Counted from the stretch's first letter, positions 17,879 to 27,682 are shown. The stretch is 64,000 nucleotides of DNA from Neorhizobium huautlense (GCF_002968575.1 NZ_PVBM01000016.1:62001-126000), one strand, 5' to 3'. The notes: generated by a model not told the origin, from the letters alone. Program-made: numbers and translations.

Positions 17879-18766
17879 TCATCCACAGACAGTCCGCCGA
17901 GCAGCGATCAATGTATTGTTCATCAGCATCGCGATCGTCATCGGTCCGACGCCGCCGGGCACGGGCGTGATCGCTCCGGCCACCTTGGACGCGGCACTGT
18001 AATCTACATCACCGACAAGACAGGTAGGGCCATTTCCCTCGCCCATCGCCGGCACGCGATTGATGCCGACGTCTATGACGGTCGCACCGGGTCTTATCCA
18101 GTCGGCCTTTACCATCTCGGGCCGGCCGACTGCTACGACGAGGATATCCGAATTGCGGCAGAGCGCCTTGAGGTCCTTTGTCCTCGAATGTGCGATGGTG
18201 ACCGTCGCATTCGCGGCCAAAAGCAGCAATCCCATAGGCTTGCCGAACAGGTTGGAACGTCCGATGATCACGGCATTCAGACCTGAAAGATCATCACCAT
18301 GCCTGCGCCTGACCAAAAGCATCGCTCCCGCAGGCGTGCAGGGTATGAGGCCAGTAGAAAGATCGCCGGTCGCAATCTTGCCGGCGTTGACGACATGCAA
18401 ACCGTCGACGTCCTTTTCAGGTGGAATGCGCCTGACGATGCCTTCGGTATGGAGGTGTTTCGGGAGGGGCAGTTGGACAAGAATACCATGAACAGCCGGA
18501 TCGGCAGCGAGCTCGTTGACCAGCACCTCCAGATCATCCTGTGTCGTTTGCTCGTGAAGCGTAAATTGACTGGAATGAAAGCCGCATCGCTTGGCCATTG
18601 TGCCCTTAGCCTTCACGTAAGCATGGCTTGCCGCATCATCGCCGACGACCACCACAGCCAAGCCTGGCCTGATGCCGGTCCTTCGTTTCAGTAAAGTCGT
18701 CGCCTCAAGCACCGCGGCGATTACCGTTTCTGCAACTTCCTTGCCGTTGATGATGCACGCCGACAT
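17879..18766 (-). CDS. folD: Bifunctional methylene-THF dehydrogenase/methenyl-THF cyclohydrolase
   Basis: FolD interconverts 5,10-methylene-THF, methenyl-THF and 10-formyl-THF. The 295-residue product shows the active-site segments [28 protein letters not shown] and [15 protein letters not shown], and the NADP-binding [13 protein letters not shown]. It overlaps purU by one base. This is probably an extra, pathway-dedicated copy: it sits inside an aromatic catabolic operon and would oxidise methyl groups released by the LigM-like demethylase after MetF has turned methyl-THF into methylene-THF. Confidence 0.93.
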   Translation of the reverse strand: MSACIINGKEVAETVIAAVLEATTLLKRRTGIRPGLAVVVVGDDAASHAYVKAKGTMAKRCGFHSSQFTLHEQTTQDDLEVLVNELAADPAVHGILVQLPLPKHLHTEGIVRRIPPEKDVDGLHVVNAGKIATGDLSTGLIPCTPAGAMLLVRRRHGDDLSGLNAVIIGRSNLFGKPMGLLLLAANATVTIAHSRTKDLKALCRNSDILVVAVGRPEMVKADWIRPGATVIDVGINRVPAMGEGNGPTCLVGDVDYSAASKVAGAITPVPGGVGPMTIAMLMNNTLIAARRTVCG

Positions 18767-19650
18767 TATCCCATCCTCTCCGACGCGTAGCTTCCCGGAC
18801 TTGGCGGAAAAACGACAGTGCGGTTTCCGTTGATGAAGGTGCGATGATGGATGTGGGCATGGATGGCTCGGGCGAGCACCTGCGCCTCTACGTCACGACC
18901 AAGCGACACATAGTCTTCCGCCGACTGGGCATGTGTAATGCGCACGGTGTCCTGCTCGATGATCGGACCCTCATCAAGATCGGCAGTGACGTAATGTGCC
19001 GTCGCGCCTATAAGCTTCACCCCGCGCAAATAGGCTTGCTTGTATGGGTTTGCGCCCTTGAAGCTTGGCAGGAACGAGTGGTGGATGTTGATGATCCGCC
19101 CCGACATTTTCTGGCACATTGCGTCAGAGAGAATTTGCATGTAGCGGGCGAGCACGATCAGTTCGGCGCCGGTACTCTCAGCAATCGCCATCATGCGCGC
19201 CTCCGCTTCAGGCTTGTTGGCCTTCGTCACCGAAATGTGGTGGAAGGGGATGTCATGATTGACCACCAGCTTCTGGTAATCGAAATGGTTCGACACGACT
19301 CCGACAATGTCGATCGGCAGCGCACCAATCTTCCAGCGGTATAGCAGGTCGTTGAGACAATGACCGAAACGCGACACCATCAGAAGCACTTTCATTCGCT
19401 CCTGCGCATCGAAGATTTCCCATTTCATGTCGAATGCGTCTGCCGTCGTTTGGAAACTTGTCGACAGTTCGGGCCGCGATAAGCCCTCCTCCGAAATAAA
19501 GCTGACGCGCATGAAGAACTTGTTCGTGTCCAGGTCATCGAACTGTGAGCTGTCGACGATGTTGCAGCTCTTGTCCGCCAGGAAGCTCGAAATTGCGGCG
19601 ACGATGCCGCGGGTGGTTTTGCACGAAACCGTCAAGACATAGTTCTTCAT
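18766..19650 (-). CDS. purU: Formyltetrahydrofolate deformylase
   Basis: PurU hydrolyses 10-formyl-THF to formate and THF. The 294-residue protein has an N-terminal ACT domain (residues 1-85) and a formyltransferase-like hydrolase domain with [19 protein letters not shown] and [11 protein letters not shown] place the start at the ATG at 19650, preceded by GGGGATGG; the frame is open to 19941 but overlaps the transporter ATPase gene. Pairing with folD and metF in a catabolic operon suggests that its task is to recycle THF and release formate during O-demethylation, not to feed purine synthesis. Confidence 0.92.
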   Translation of the reverse strand: MKNYVLTVSCKTTRGIVAAISSFLADKSCNIVDSSQFDDLDTNKFFMRVSFISEEGLSRPELSTSFQTTADAFDMKWEIFDAQERMKVLLMVSRFGHCLNDLLYRWKIGALPIDIVGVVSNHFDYQKLVVNHDIPFHHISVTKANKPEAEARMMAIAESTGAELIVLARYMQILSDAMCQKMSGRIINIHHSFLPSFKGANPYKQAYLRGVKLIGATAHYVTADLDEGPIIEQDTVRITHAQSAEDYVSLGRDVEAQVLARAIHAHIHHRTFINGNRTVVFPPSPGSYASERMG

Positions 19651-19765
19651 TCCATCCCCGTATCCGTTATGGCCTTTCAACAGGTTCTCACCGATTTTGC
19701 CACCAAGCACCTCAACCTGCCGAAGCCGTGAAAAGCCGTCATGCGTCCTCTGCGGTCCACATTGG

Positions 19766-20470
19766 TTATTGCGCGGAAAGCCCGATGTATCGGTCGAGTT
19801 CGGTGCGATTGCCGGCCAGTTTTGTCGCCTCTTCCTCAAAAACGATCTTGCCCTGGTCAAGCGCAATGACACGCTCTGCGAACTTGAGCGCCATGCCGAC
19901 ATGCTGCTCCACCAGCACGATCGTATGGCCTTTGTCGGCAAGCTTGTGGAACACCTCCATCAGCATTTCGCAGATTACCGGCGCCAGCCCCTCGAGCGGT
20001 TCGTCCAGCAAAATAATCTCGGGTTTTCCCAAAAGACACCGGGCAATCGACAGCATCTGCTGTTCGCCTCCGGAAAGCTGGCGTCCACTGTTGGATCTGC
20101 GCTCCTTCAGCCTTGGAAAAAGGTTATATGCGTCGTCGAGTGTCGAACCATTGCGCAGTCCAGCAATGAGGTTCTCCTCGACCGTCAATGAGCCGAAGAT
20201 GTCACGGGTCTGTGGTACGATGCCGATTCCCAGTCTCGCCCTCTGATGCGCGGCAATCGCATCGATCGCAGTCCCCTTGAGCTTGACGTTTCCGGCGTGT
20301 TGCCGCGTCTGACCCATGATCGTGGAGAGCAAGGTGGTTTTACCAACGCCGTTTCTCCCCACGATCGCCAATCGTTCACCTTTTGGAATGCGTAGCGAAA
20401 CATTGCGGATGACATGCGTGTCGCCATAGCCGGCAACAACACCATTCAGTTCCAGAAGAATGTCAGACAT
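19766..20470 (-). CDS. livF: ABC transporter ATPase (LivF-like), aromatic island
   Basis: This 234-residue ATPase has Walker A GRNGVGKTT near residue 37, the signature LSGGEQQ and Walker B IILLDEP. The start at 20470 overlaps the LivG-like stop by 8 nt. It completes the second Liv-type importer of the window, which is co-directional with the hydroxyquinol and THF genes. The importer is thus likely to take up an aromatic acid; Liv-type systems for benzoate-like and protocatechuate-like substrates are known in alphaproteobacteria. Confidence 0.92.
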   Translation of the reverse strand: MSDILLELNGVVAGYGDTHVIRNVSLRIPKGERLAIVGRNGVGKTTLLSTIMGQTRQHAGNVKLKGTAIDAIAAHQRARLGIGIVPQTRDIFGSLTVEENLIAGLRNGSTLDDAYNLFPRLKERRSNSGRQLSGGEQQMLSIARCLLGKPEIILLDEPLEGLAPVICEMLMEVFHKLADKGHTIVLVEQHVGMALKFAERVIALDQGKIVFEEEATKLAGNRTELDRYIGLSAQ

Positions 20471-21212
20471 GGCCCGCTCCCAGGTAGAGTTCGCGAACCT
20501 GCGTGTTGGCGACAACCTCGGCGGGCGTGCCTTCCATCAGGATTGCCCCATTCACCAACACGATAATGCGGTCTGCAACCTCAAACACCAGTTGCATGTC
20601 ATGTTCGATGATGAGAACCGACAGGTCCGGCGGAAGCCGCTTAATGGCCTCTACGATCAGATGGCTCTCGGTGGAGGGGACGCCTGCTGCCGGCTCATCC
20701 AGTATGAGAACCTTCGGTTTTACCGCAAGCGTCAGCGCCAGTTCCACCAGTCGCTGTTGCCCATAGGCAAGGCCGCCCACGGGCCTGTCGGCCAATGACT
20801 GGATATCGAGATCCTGTAACAAGCGGAAAATTTCAGCCTCGATATCCGGCCACCCGTCCGCCCGGCGAAAGGTGTGATGCGTGCGCCCTTCCCGTTCCAA
20901 TATCGGAAGCCGCAGGTTTTCGCGAACCGTGAGGTCGCGAAACAGATTGGTGATCTGGAAGGTTTTCGCGACACCTGCCTTCACCCGAGCCGCTTCATTA
21001 AGCGAGCCGATATCGTGACCATTCAGCACGATCTTGCCCGATGTCGGCTTCAGAATACCGGTGAGGAGACTGGCAAAGGTCGTCTTGCCCGCACCATTCG
21101 GCCCGATCAACGCGGTGCGCGAGCCTTGCGACAAAGTGAGGGTCAGGTCCTGCGCGACCTGAATGCCCCCGAAATTTTTGCAAAGTCCAGCAATAACCAG
21201 TCCATCGCCCAT
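20463..21212 (-). CDS. livG: ABC transporter ATPase (LivG-like), aromatic island
   Basis: The product has 249 residues when started at the ATG at 21212, directly coupled to the livM-like stop. Walker A GPNGAGKTT, a Q-loop with FQITNLFRDLT, and Walker B VLILDEP are visible. The signature is degenerate: GGLAYGQQRLVE replaces the usual LSGGQ, a variation commonly seen in LivG homologues. The upstream extension to 21317 lies inside the permease gene and is not used. Confidence 0.9.
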   Translation of the reverse strand: MGDGLVIAGLCKNFGGIQVAQDLTLTLSQGSRTALIGPNGAGKTTFASLLTGILKPTSGKIVLNGHDIGSLNEAARVKAGVAKTFQITNLFRDLTVRENLRLPILEREGRTHHTFRRADGWPDIEAEIFRLLQDLDIQSLADRPVGGLAYGQQRLVELALTLAVKPKVLILDEPAAGVPSTESHLIVEAIKRLPPDLSVLIIEHDMQLVFEVADRIIVLVNGAILMEGTPAEVVANTQVRELYLGAGHV

Positions 21213-22201
21213 CACGCCCTCCTCCACAATCGCGTCACACGACCTGGCAACGAAACTAGGCCTTTCGGCAGTACGAACACGACGAGAAGAAGCATAAGGC
21301 CGATCACGAAGAGCCAATTGAAGGGATCGATACTTGCCGCGACGTGATGAACCACCATGAATAGCAATGTACCGATCAGCGCGCCATAAAGACGCCCGGC
21401 TCCTCCCAGGATCAGCATCACCATGACATCGGCGGACAGGGAAAAATTGAAGACTTCGATGCCGACCAAGCCTGTCACCTGCGCCGCAAGCGCGCCGGCA
21501 ATCCCGGCAATTGCGCCGGCGATAACATAGACTGTCACCTTTCGGCGATAGACCGGCGTGCCGATTGCCCGCATGCGACTGGCACTACCGTCGATACCAC
21601 GGAGAGCTAGGCCGAACGGTGAACGGATCAAGATCTGGCAGAACACCAGAATAACTGCGAGAACACAGACGCTGTAGATGAACGCTACCTGGCCAATAAA
21701 ATCAAATTCGAACAGCCCCAGCAGCGGTCCGATGGTGATACCGGCCAGGCCGTCAGCTCCACCGGTCAGCCATCGGGCCTGAGAAGCGACCTCCTGAAGG
21801 ACCATTGTTACAGCGATTGAAATCATCAAGAGAGCGACGCCATGCGTGCGAAGCAGGACGAGCCCGGATAGCCAAGCTACTAGTCCGCCGGCCAATGCGG
21901 CGGCCAGCAGACCAAGCAGCGGATCTTGCGTCACATTAAGCGCCAGGAGGCCGGCCATATATGCGCCGCAGCCATACATCGCTGCGTGTCCAAGCGTAGC
22001 GATGCCGGCCTGCCCAAGGATCAGGTCGAAGGACACGACCAAGATCATCATGATGACGATGCGGGTCAGAAAAGACAGGTCATACGGGAACATCAGGAAG
22101 GCGAGTATCGCACCGATCAAGACGCAGACGGACGGCATCAGAACGCCGAGGACGGCATGCACTCGGCTTGGCTTCGGCGGAGAAAGAACCGGCATCGTCA
22201 T
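21212..22201 (-). CDS. livM: ABC transporter permease (LivM-like), aromatic island
   Basis: This 329-residue inner-membrane permease has hydrophobic segments throughout. The motif SFDLILGQAGIATLGHAAMYG near residues 60-80 is the LivM hallmark, and the coupling loop is around RGIDGSASRMRAIG. It starts at the ATG at 22201, overlapping the LivH-like stop by 4 nt. The frame is open upstream to 22594, but that part is an out-of-frame overlap with livH. Confidence 0.9.
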   Translation of the reverse strand: MTMPVLSPPKPSRVHAVLGVLMPSVCVLIGAILAFLMFPYDLSFLTRIVIMMILVVSFDLILGQAGIATLGHAAMYGCGAYMAGLLALNVTQDPLLGLLAAALAGGLVAWLSGLVLLRTHGVALLMISIAVTMVLQEVASQARWLTGGADGLAGITIGPLLGLFEFDFIGQVAFIYSVCVLAVILVFCQILIRSPFGLALRGIDGSASRMRAIGTPVYRRKVTVYVIAGAIAGIAGALAAQVTGLVGIEVFNFSLSADVMVMLILGGAGRLYGALIGTLLFMVVHHVAASIDPFNWLFVIGLMLLLVVFVLPKGLVSLPGRVTRLWRRA

Positions 22202-23061
22202 TGCGCTTTCCCCATTAGACCGTTTGGTCGAAGCGCGAGCAGCACCGCAATCGCCACAAAAAAGAAAATGGTACCGATGCCCGGTAGAAGATAGCGACCG
22301 GCGGTATCCAGTATTCCAAGGCCGATCGAGGCGAAGAAGGACCCGGAAATGCTCCCAAGTCCGCCGACGGAGACCACAATAAGGAACAGCACCATGTAGC
22401 GAAGTGGATAATAGGCTTCTATCGGCAGCAGTTCGGCGCCGAGGACGCCTCCCACCGCAGCCAGCCCGGCACCGATGGCGAATGCGACGAGATAAACATA
22501 GGGTGTATTGATGCCGAGTGATGCAGCCGCGGCCCTGTTGTCGACGGCTGCCCGTAGATAAATGCCGAATCGTGTCCTTTCCATCAGCAACCACAGACCT
22601 CCCAGCACGAGCAGACCGGACACAATGACGACAAGCCTGTGGAACGGCAGCGTTCTGAATCCCAAATCAACCGAGGTCGTAAACATTGCAGGAACGCCGA
22701 TGGGAAGAATTGTAGAGCCCAGGAAGAAATTGATGCTCGCAATCATGATGAAGACGATGCCAATGGTCGCCAGCACCTGTCCCAGTTCGGTAAAGCCGTA
22801 GATTTGCCGAAAAAGCACACGTTCAAGAAGGACCGCAATCAACACGACCGCGAATACGGCTACCAGGAGGGCAGGAATGAAAGCGACTTCCATTCGTGTG
22901 GTGAGCAGATGAACCACCGCCCCACCGAGCAAGGCAAATGCTCCATGGGCAAGGTTGATGATGCGCATGAGCCCCATTGTGATCGAAAGCCCGACCGAAA
23001 TCATGAACAGTATCATCCCGTAGGCGATGCCATCGACGGCAATACTTAAAATGAGAGACAT
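22198..23061 (-). CDS. livH: ABC transporter permease (LivH-like), aromatic island
   Basis: This 287-residue permease carries the LivH-type segment SITMGLMRIINLAHGAFALL near residue 25 and several further transmembrane helices. The coupling loop is near RTRFGIYLRAAVDNRAAAAS. It starts at 23061, 64 nt downstream of the binding-protein stop. The frame is open to 23208, but the family N-terminus (MSLILSIAVDGIAYG) begins here. Confidence 0.9.
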   Translation of the reverse strand: MSLILSIAVDGIAYGMILFMISVGLSITMGLMRIINLAHGAFALLGGAVVHLLTTRMEVAFIPALLVAVFAVVLIAVLLERVLFRQIYGFTELGQVLATIGIVFIMIASINFFLGSTILPIGVPAMFTTSVDLGFRTLPFHRLVVIVSGLLVLGGLWLLMERTRFGIYLRAAVDNRAAAASLGINTPYVYLVAFAIGAGLAAVGGVLGAELLPIEAYYPLRYMVLFLIVVSVGGLGSISGSFFASIGLGILDTAGRYLLPGIGTIFFFVAIAVLLALRPNGLMGKAQ

Positions 23062-23125
23062 CTCGAACCTGACATTGGAAAAATGGAGATGTGTGGCGGA
23101 ACGCTTCCGCCACACCCGCCGTGGA

Positions 23126-24295
23126 TCAGGGATTGAAGCCGAGGTCCGGTACGTTCGGAACGGTCGCAAACTCTTGATTGAACAACTTGCCGTCCGCGCC
23201 CTTTTCAACGCGCCGAAGATAGACGTTCTGCACTACCGTGCGCGAGACAGGATCCATCTTCACCGGTCCCCGGGGGCTCTCCCATTCCATGCCCTTGGCC
23301 GCCTCAACGGCCTTTGCTCCGTCTGAGCCGGCAGCTTCGACCATTCGGTAGATCAACTCGACGCCGTCATAGGCACCGACCGATGCCATATTGGCGCGCG
23401 AACCTGGATGCAGCTCTTGCAACTTTGCAACAAAGCTCTTGTTGAGTTCAGAGTTGTGGGCATCGGAGTAGTGATATGCAGTCACCAGACCTATGGCTTG
23501 GTCGCCCAATGCGTCGAGTGTGGTCTCGTCAGTCTCCCCACCACCGAGGAAGGAAATCCCGGCGCCCTTCAAGCCATTTTCGTTGTAGGCCTTGGTGAAG
23601 GCGAATGTCGCTGGACCGACTGGCAGGAACGTGAAGACGGTATCAGCGCCGGAATTCTTGATACGCTGGACGAACGGAGCGAAGTCGGTCGTCTGCAGGG
23701 GCATGCGGATTTTTTTCAGAACATCCCCGCCATTTTGTTCGAACGTTGCGGAGAAGGCTGTTTCCGCATCAATGCCTGGATTATAGTCGGAAACGGCAGT
23801 GACGACCTTCTTGGCGCCATTTTTCGCCGCCCATTCGGCGGCTGGCTGGGCGAGTTGGGTCAATGTAAAGCTGGTGCGAAGAAAGAAGTCCGACTGTTTG
23901 TTGATCGACGATGTCGCCGCATTGAAAATGATCGCCGGCACCTTGGCCTGTTTTGTCAGAGGTGCAACTGCCACAGCATTCGGCGTGAAGTCGAACCCGG
24001 CGAGATACTTGACGCCTTCGCGGACCAGAAGCTCTTGGGCTGCCGCCTTGCTGGCATCCGCGTTTGGTCCGCCGACATCCTTGTAGATGAACTCGATCTT
24101 GTGACCGCCCGCTTGATCTCCATGCTGCGCAACATAGACATCGATCGCTTCACGAAACTGCTTCCCCCAGATGGCATTGGGCCCTGAAAATGTGGCGATG
24201 ACCCCAACCTTGACAGTCTCGGCCTGGGCGACCGTGCTGGCCATCGAAAACGCCGCCGATGCGATTAGACAGACCGTATAGTGCGTAATCCTCAT
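23126..24295 (-). CDS. Periplasmic substrate-binding protein of Liv-type importer, probable aromatic acid binder
   Basis: This 389-residue Peripla_BP_6 protein starts MRITHYTV and has a Sec signal peptide ending near AQAE (residue 25). Mature features include VGVIATFSGPNAIWGKQF and YLAGFDFTPNAVAVAPL. The ATG at 24295 is preceded by GGAGG. It is the first gene of a probable long operon (importer, purU, folD, maleylacetate reductase, hydroxyquinol dioxygenase, tautomerase), driven by the promoter at 24363-24391. The context suggests an aromatic acid ligand. Confidence 0.9.
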   Translation of the reverse strand: MRITHYTVCLIASAAFSMASTVAQAETVKVGVIATFSGPNAIWGKQFREAIDVYVAQHGDQAGGHKIEFIYKDVGGPNADASKAAAQELLVREGVKYLAGFDFTPNAVAVAPLTKQAKVPAIIFNAATSSINKQSDFFLRTSFTLTQLAQPAAEWAAKNGAKKVVTAVSDYNPGIDAETAFSATFEQNGGDVLKKIRMPLQTTDFAPFVQRIKNSGADTVFTFLPVGPATFAFTKAYNENGLKGAGISFLGGGETDETTLDALGDQAIGLVTAYHYSDAHNSELNKSFVAKLQELHPGSRANMASVGAYDGVELIYRMVEAAGSDGAKAVEAAKGMEWESPRGPVKMDPVSRTVVQNVYLRRVEKGADGKLFNQEFATVPNVPDLGFNP

Positions 24296-24362
24296 GTCGT
24301 TCCTCCCGTCCCGGAAAAGCGTCCGGACGCCTAGCGTTAAAAACGCCACTCCTCCATCAATA

Positions 24363-24391
24363 TTAGTACGGTTTCCGTACTATAAAGTCAA
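24363..24391 (-). promoter_or_regulatory. Promoter with embedded palindromic operator
   Basis: On the minus strand TTGACT (24391-24386) and TACTAA (24368-24363) are separated by exactly 17 nt. The spacer and the -10 contain a 19-bp perfect palindrome, TAGTACGGTTTCCGTACTA (24364-24382). It lies about 70 nt upstream of the binding-protein start. A repressor bound here would block RNA polymerase directly. The MarR protein encoded nearby is the obvious candidate. Confidence 0.75.
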
Positions 24392-24469
24392 CATTTCGCC
24401 TCTTAAGGCGGGGTTTGCTCTATTTTTGCGGAAACTGGACTTAAAAATTCGTCTGGTTATCGAATAATT

Positions 24470-25432
24470 TTACCGGCCGAGCGGCTCTACGGTGTGGTGG
24501 CTTGTCAACCAGTCAGCGCACTTGCCGAGCCCCCCGAACGGATAGAGGTGCAGGCGCACGTGACCGTAACGAGGATTGCGAAAAGCTTCAGCGTATTCAC
24601 GCACCAGAACGTCGGGCCCAGCTGTCGACAACAATTGGGTGATCGACAGCCCATATTTTCTGAGGACAGCCGCTGAGGCGGAAACACCGCAAACTGCTGC
24701 AAACTTCAACAGGGTTTTCACAGTCGCCGGCCCTGGAATACCGACATGGATCGGAACGTCGATACCCGCTCGGCGCAATTCGTCAATCCAGGTCAACACG
24801 GGCGCAGAAGCGAAAGCAAACTGAGTGAATACGGCCCAGTCGATGCTCGCTTTTTCCAAGATCTGTTGTTTCACCAGCAGCGCTTCCCTCAGCCTTCGAG
24901 CATCCTGGGCGGGATGCCCTTCCGGGTGCCCAGCTATCGAGACATGCGTGATGCCGTGGTGCTCGAGGATACCGCTGCGCAAAATTGCAGCGGTATCCTC
25001 GAACGGGCCCTTGGGAGGGTCGACATCACCTGCGATTATGAGCAATCGATTGACATGCCCCTCGGTCACAAGCCCAGAAAGGAGTGAGGAGAATTCAGTC
25101 GCCGAACTTAACCGTCTGGCGGCAATGTGAGGCATTGGCACGCATCCCGCTAGCCGGACCGCTCTGGAGGCAGCGATCCGCTGGAAATCAGTCTCGTTTG
25201 GCAGGTAAGGTATAGAAACAACTGTACCTTTTGGGATTGCGCTGCTGAACGCGGCCAATTGCAGTGCATCTTTCGAGGTTACTTCGACAGAAAAGTCACG
25301 CAGGGCATCATTCCGGTCGATAAGATCTAACGCGTGTGACATGGCCAAAAAATCCCATTCCACCTGCGTACCCACAGGAGGATTCCATTGCACAAAGAAA
25401 CGGGGCACCGGCGCAGCACATTGATCAGCCAA
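24470..25432 (-). CDS. metF: Methylenetetrahydrofolate reductase-like protein
   Basis: This protein of up to 320 residues resembles MetF. FSVEVTS takes the place of the usual substrate-binding Glu segment, PMPHIAARRL corresponds to the conserved PH motif, and LLIIAGDVDPPKGPF to the FAD-binding GD segment. MetF normally makes 5-methyl-THF; after an aryl O-demethylase it would run in reverse to oxidise methyl-THF. The longest frame begins with TTG at 25432; the first ATG is 25345, and no strong ribosome site decides between them. It follows the LigM-like gene by 69 nt. LigM-MetF pairing is known from Sphingobium lignin catabolism. Confidence 0.78.
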   Translation of the reverse strand: MADQCAAPVPRFFVQWNPPVGTQVEWDFLAMSHALDLIDRNDALRDFSVEVTSKDALQLAAFSSAIPKGTVVSIPYLPNETDFQRIAASRAVRLAGCVPMPHIAARRLSSATEFSSLLSGLVTEGHVNRLLIIAGDVDPPKGPFEDTAAILRSGILEHHGITHVSIAGHPEGHPAQDARRLREALLVKQQILEKASIDWAVFTQFAFASAPVLTWIDELRRAGIDVPIHVGIPGPATVKTLLKFAAVCGVSASAAVLRKYGLSITQLLSTAGPDVLVREYAEAFRNPRYGHVRLHLYPFGGLGKCADWLTSHHTVEPLGR

Positions 25433-25501
25433 AAGGCTGCAGCCGGGATAGTACGATGTCCGTAAAGGCGCGGAAGTGCTCGGCGATCACCGCACGCGGT
25501 A

Positions 25502-26917
25502 TCAGCTGATCGCGGCGCGCTTCATCTTCTGAACTGAACTTGCATAGGGAACAGGAGCCACAACCGCTCTGACATGGAACTGCTGGTGCTGTTCGACGTG
25601 CGGCTTTCGCGAGCCGCCACCAGGCTCCCCCCACACGACCGTCACTTCGGTGCCTGGCGCGGCACTCCGAGCATCAAGCATGGCGAGAGACAGCATCTCG
25701 CCTTCATTGTTGCTGTAGCCACAGTGGCAAGAATGTCCGACAAGGGTGCCGTCCGTCGCGAGCACCTCGTCAAATTGCGGCCAGCCGTAATACGCGACCG
25801 GCAACTCGATGGCCTTATACCGCGGCCCCTCTCCCAGCGCAGATGCAAAGATTGCCGCCACGTCCTCATGGTTCCACACCAGCGTGACCTTCTGACGGCG
25901 CTTTTCGACGGGAAGGGCTTCCAGTGCCTGACGCCCAACAAAATCGTGGTCGAACTTCAAAATATGGCCGTAGCCCAGATCCCAAGGAGTAACGTAGTAG
26001 TCTTCAATATCATCCGAGACAAAACTGCCGCCGAGCTGCGCGTTCGCCTCCCAACCGTTACCTGACAGCCACTCCCGGAATTCACGCAACTCTTCGCCCG
26101 TATAAATTCCTGGCAGCGGGTAAGGCATCCAGCCGAATTCGAAGATCGTACTGAAATAGGTCTTCGTTCCTCCTTGCATCAGGCCATGTTTCGCGCCAGC
26201 CTTGAGCAATGCGCCGCGTACCCTTTCCATGTCCTCATAGGGACCAGAGAGCTCGGCGCCGAGGTGCCCCGCCATTCCGTGCCGCAATACAAGTACTTCG
26301 CAACCGGCGATTTTCACCTTCGCCGTTCTGAAGAACGCAATCTCCGGGGCTCCACCCTCGACAGCAGCATTGAAAATCAGGCCAGCATTCGGGCCCTCCA
26401 GCTGGAAACGGTAGAACCACCGCCTGCCAGTTGGATTGTAAGGTGTCGGGTCGTCGCGCTCGATCGTCACGTCATAGCCACCGCGTTCCGCGTTGAACTG
26501 CACCCAGTTCAGTACGGGCATCCCACTGATCAGCTCGAAAGTATCCTCAGCAAGTCGATAGACAACACAGTCACCAATGACATGGCCGCGAGGCGTGCAA
26601 GCGACAAATTGCTTCGCCCTATCGATCGTGAAATTCGCCAGGCTGTTGATCCCGAGCTTCTCAAGAAGCCGGAATGCGTCCGGCCCCTTCAGCATTAACT
26701 CGGGCATGTGATGCGACTGATCGAACAATATCGCAGTTTCTCGCCATGCGCGTTGCTCATCCCGCCAATTGGTAAACTCAGGGGGAATGAACGCCGCGGT
26801 GAGGCCGGTTCTTGCCCGATAGTGAGGTGCCAGGGTATCGTTGTGAAAATACTGGACGAGATTGGATTTCTCACTAACCAGATCCTGAAGTGACCGTCCG
26901 CCGTTCGACTTTACCAT
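25502..26917 (-). CDS. LigM-like tetrahydrofolate-dependent aryl O-demethylase (GcvT fold)
   Basis: The protein has 471 residues, the same length as I recall for Sphingobium LigM, and resembles the GcvT/DmdA/LigM family of THF methyltransferases. Visible segments are WRETAILFDQSHHMPELMLKG, VLRHGMAGHLGAELSGP and a C-terminal GcvT_C-like part (RQKVTLVWNHEDV). These enzymes move the methoxyl carbon of vanillate or 3-O-methylgallate to THF, giving a catechol and 5-methyl-THF. The ATG at 26917 follows GAGGAGG. It is the first gene of a ligM-metF unit with an operator-like site upstream. Whether it prefers vanillate, methoxyhydroquinone or another ether is not visible. Confidence 0.8.
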   Translation of the reverse strand: MVKSNGGRSLQDLVSEKSNLVQYFHNDTLAPHYRARTGLTAAFIPPEFTNWRDEQRAWRETAILFDQSHHMPELMLKGPDAFRLLEKLGINSLANFTIDRAKQFVACTPRGHVIGDCVVYRLAEDTFELISGMPVLNWVQFNAERGGYDVTIERDDPTPYNPTGRRWFYRFQLEGPNAGLIFNAAVEGGAPEIAFFRTAKVKIAGCEVLVLRHGMAGHLGAELSGPYEDMERVRGALLKAGAKHGLMQGGTKTYFSTIFEFGWMPYPLPGIYTGEELREFREWLSGNGWEANAQLGGSFVSDDIEDYYVTPWDLGYGHILKFDHDFVGRQALEALPVEKRRQKVTLVWNHEDVAAIFASALGEGPRYKAIELPVAYYGWPQFDEVLATDGTLVGHSCHCGYSNNEGEMLSLAMLDARSAAPGTEVTVVWGEPGGGSRKPHVEQHQQFHVRAVVAPVPYASSVQKMKRAAIS

Positions 26918-27099
26918 TGCTTGAGCAACCTCCTCTTATCGTCCGCTCTGCCGAGCTGTTTGACTGCGCATGGATGAAGTGCCAAAGAGCCAGATGGCCC
27001 GACAGTGACGCGGACAAGATGCGCTATTGCAAGGCGCGCTGGTCCAGCGGTCGTGTAAAAGCCCTCACCTCCCGCACCGCCTCCTCCAAGGCGTTTATT

Positions 27100-27118
27100 T
27101 AGTACGGTATCCTGACCA
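27100..27118 (-). promoter_or_regulatory. Operator-like site upstream of the O-demethylase gene
   Basis: TAGTACGGTATCCTGACCA keeps the left half of the palindrome at 24364-24382 and most of the site at 15240. On the minus strand a TTGACA (27144-27139) lies upstream with a weak ATATGG 17 nt further on, so the site would lie across the start of transcription of the ligM-metF unit. It occupies the 304-nt divergent gap between the O-demethylase and marR genes, which holds no other gene. Confidence 0.5.
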
Positions 27119-27221
27119 TATTTGGCGTAGTTGGCTTATGTCAACCGAATTAGTGCAAGGGCTGGAAAAATAGTTGCAGCGGGCTTACTCGTGTAAACTC
27201 ATTGATCCGAGGTGGTATGAG

Positions 27222-27677
27222 ATGATTTTAAAAAACGCGTGGCGCAGAAGTAACATTGGGCGCCGAATGAATGAGGCCGTCAGGATATTTGAGAACCGAA
27301 TCATCGAAAATCTCAAAGCTAAGGGGCATACCGAGCTTACTGCAGCGCATATCAACCTGACCCGGAACCTCGACGAGGACGGGACAAGACTGACCGAGCT
27401 CGCGCGTCGCGCCGCCCTAACGAAGCAGTCAATGAGTGAATTGGTGGATCAGGTGGAGCGAACCGGTCTAATCGAGAAGCGCCGAGATCCAGACGATGGT
27501 CGTGCCAAGCTCGTCTGCTTCACGGACAAAGGGTTGGTTTGGCTTGAAGCCTTTCATCAGAGCCTGGAGGTAGCGGAAAATGAAATGCGTGAGCAACTTG
27601 GGCCCGCCCTAGTCGATCTTATGGTCGAAGCTCTCGGAAGGTACGTGGAGGGCCAGGTCCAGAAAGGCGTTGATTAA
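27222..27677 (+). CDS. MarR-family transcriptional regulator
   Basis: The product of 151 residues has a winged-helix domain (LTELARRAALTKQSMSELVDQ, then the wing EKRRDPDDGRAKLVCFT at about residues 85-102) flanked by dimerisation helices. The ATG at 27222 follows GAGGTGG; the frame opens at 27174. MarR proteins usually repress aromatic catabolic genes and release DNA on binding an aromatic ligand or CoA ester. The gene is divergent from the O-demethylase gene and co-directional with the flavoprotein hydroxylase, each with an operator-like site, so it is probably the local regulator of the whole island. Confidence 0.87.
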   Translation: MILKNAWRRSNIGRRMNEAVRIFENRIIENLKAKGHTELTAAHINLTRNLDEDGTRLTELARRAALTKQSMSELVDQVERTGLIEKRRDPDDGRAKLVCFTDKGLVWLEAFHQSLEVAENEMREQLGPALVDLMVEALGRYVEGQVQKGVD

Positions 27678-27682
27678 GCCAA

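Noticed and set aside
25425-25634. 69-codon minus-strand frame between the O-demethylase and MetF-like genes
   Set aside because: Most of it is out-of-frame overlap with the end of the O-demethylase gene; only about 20 codons are free, with no recognisable sequence.
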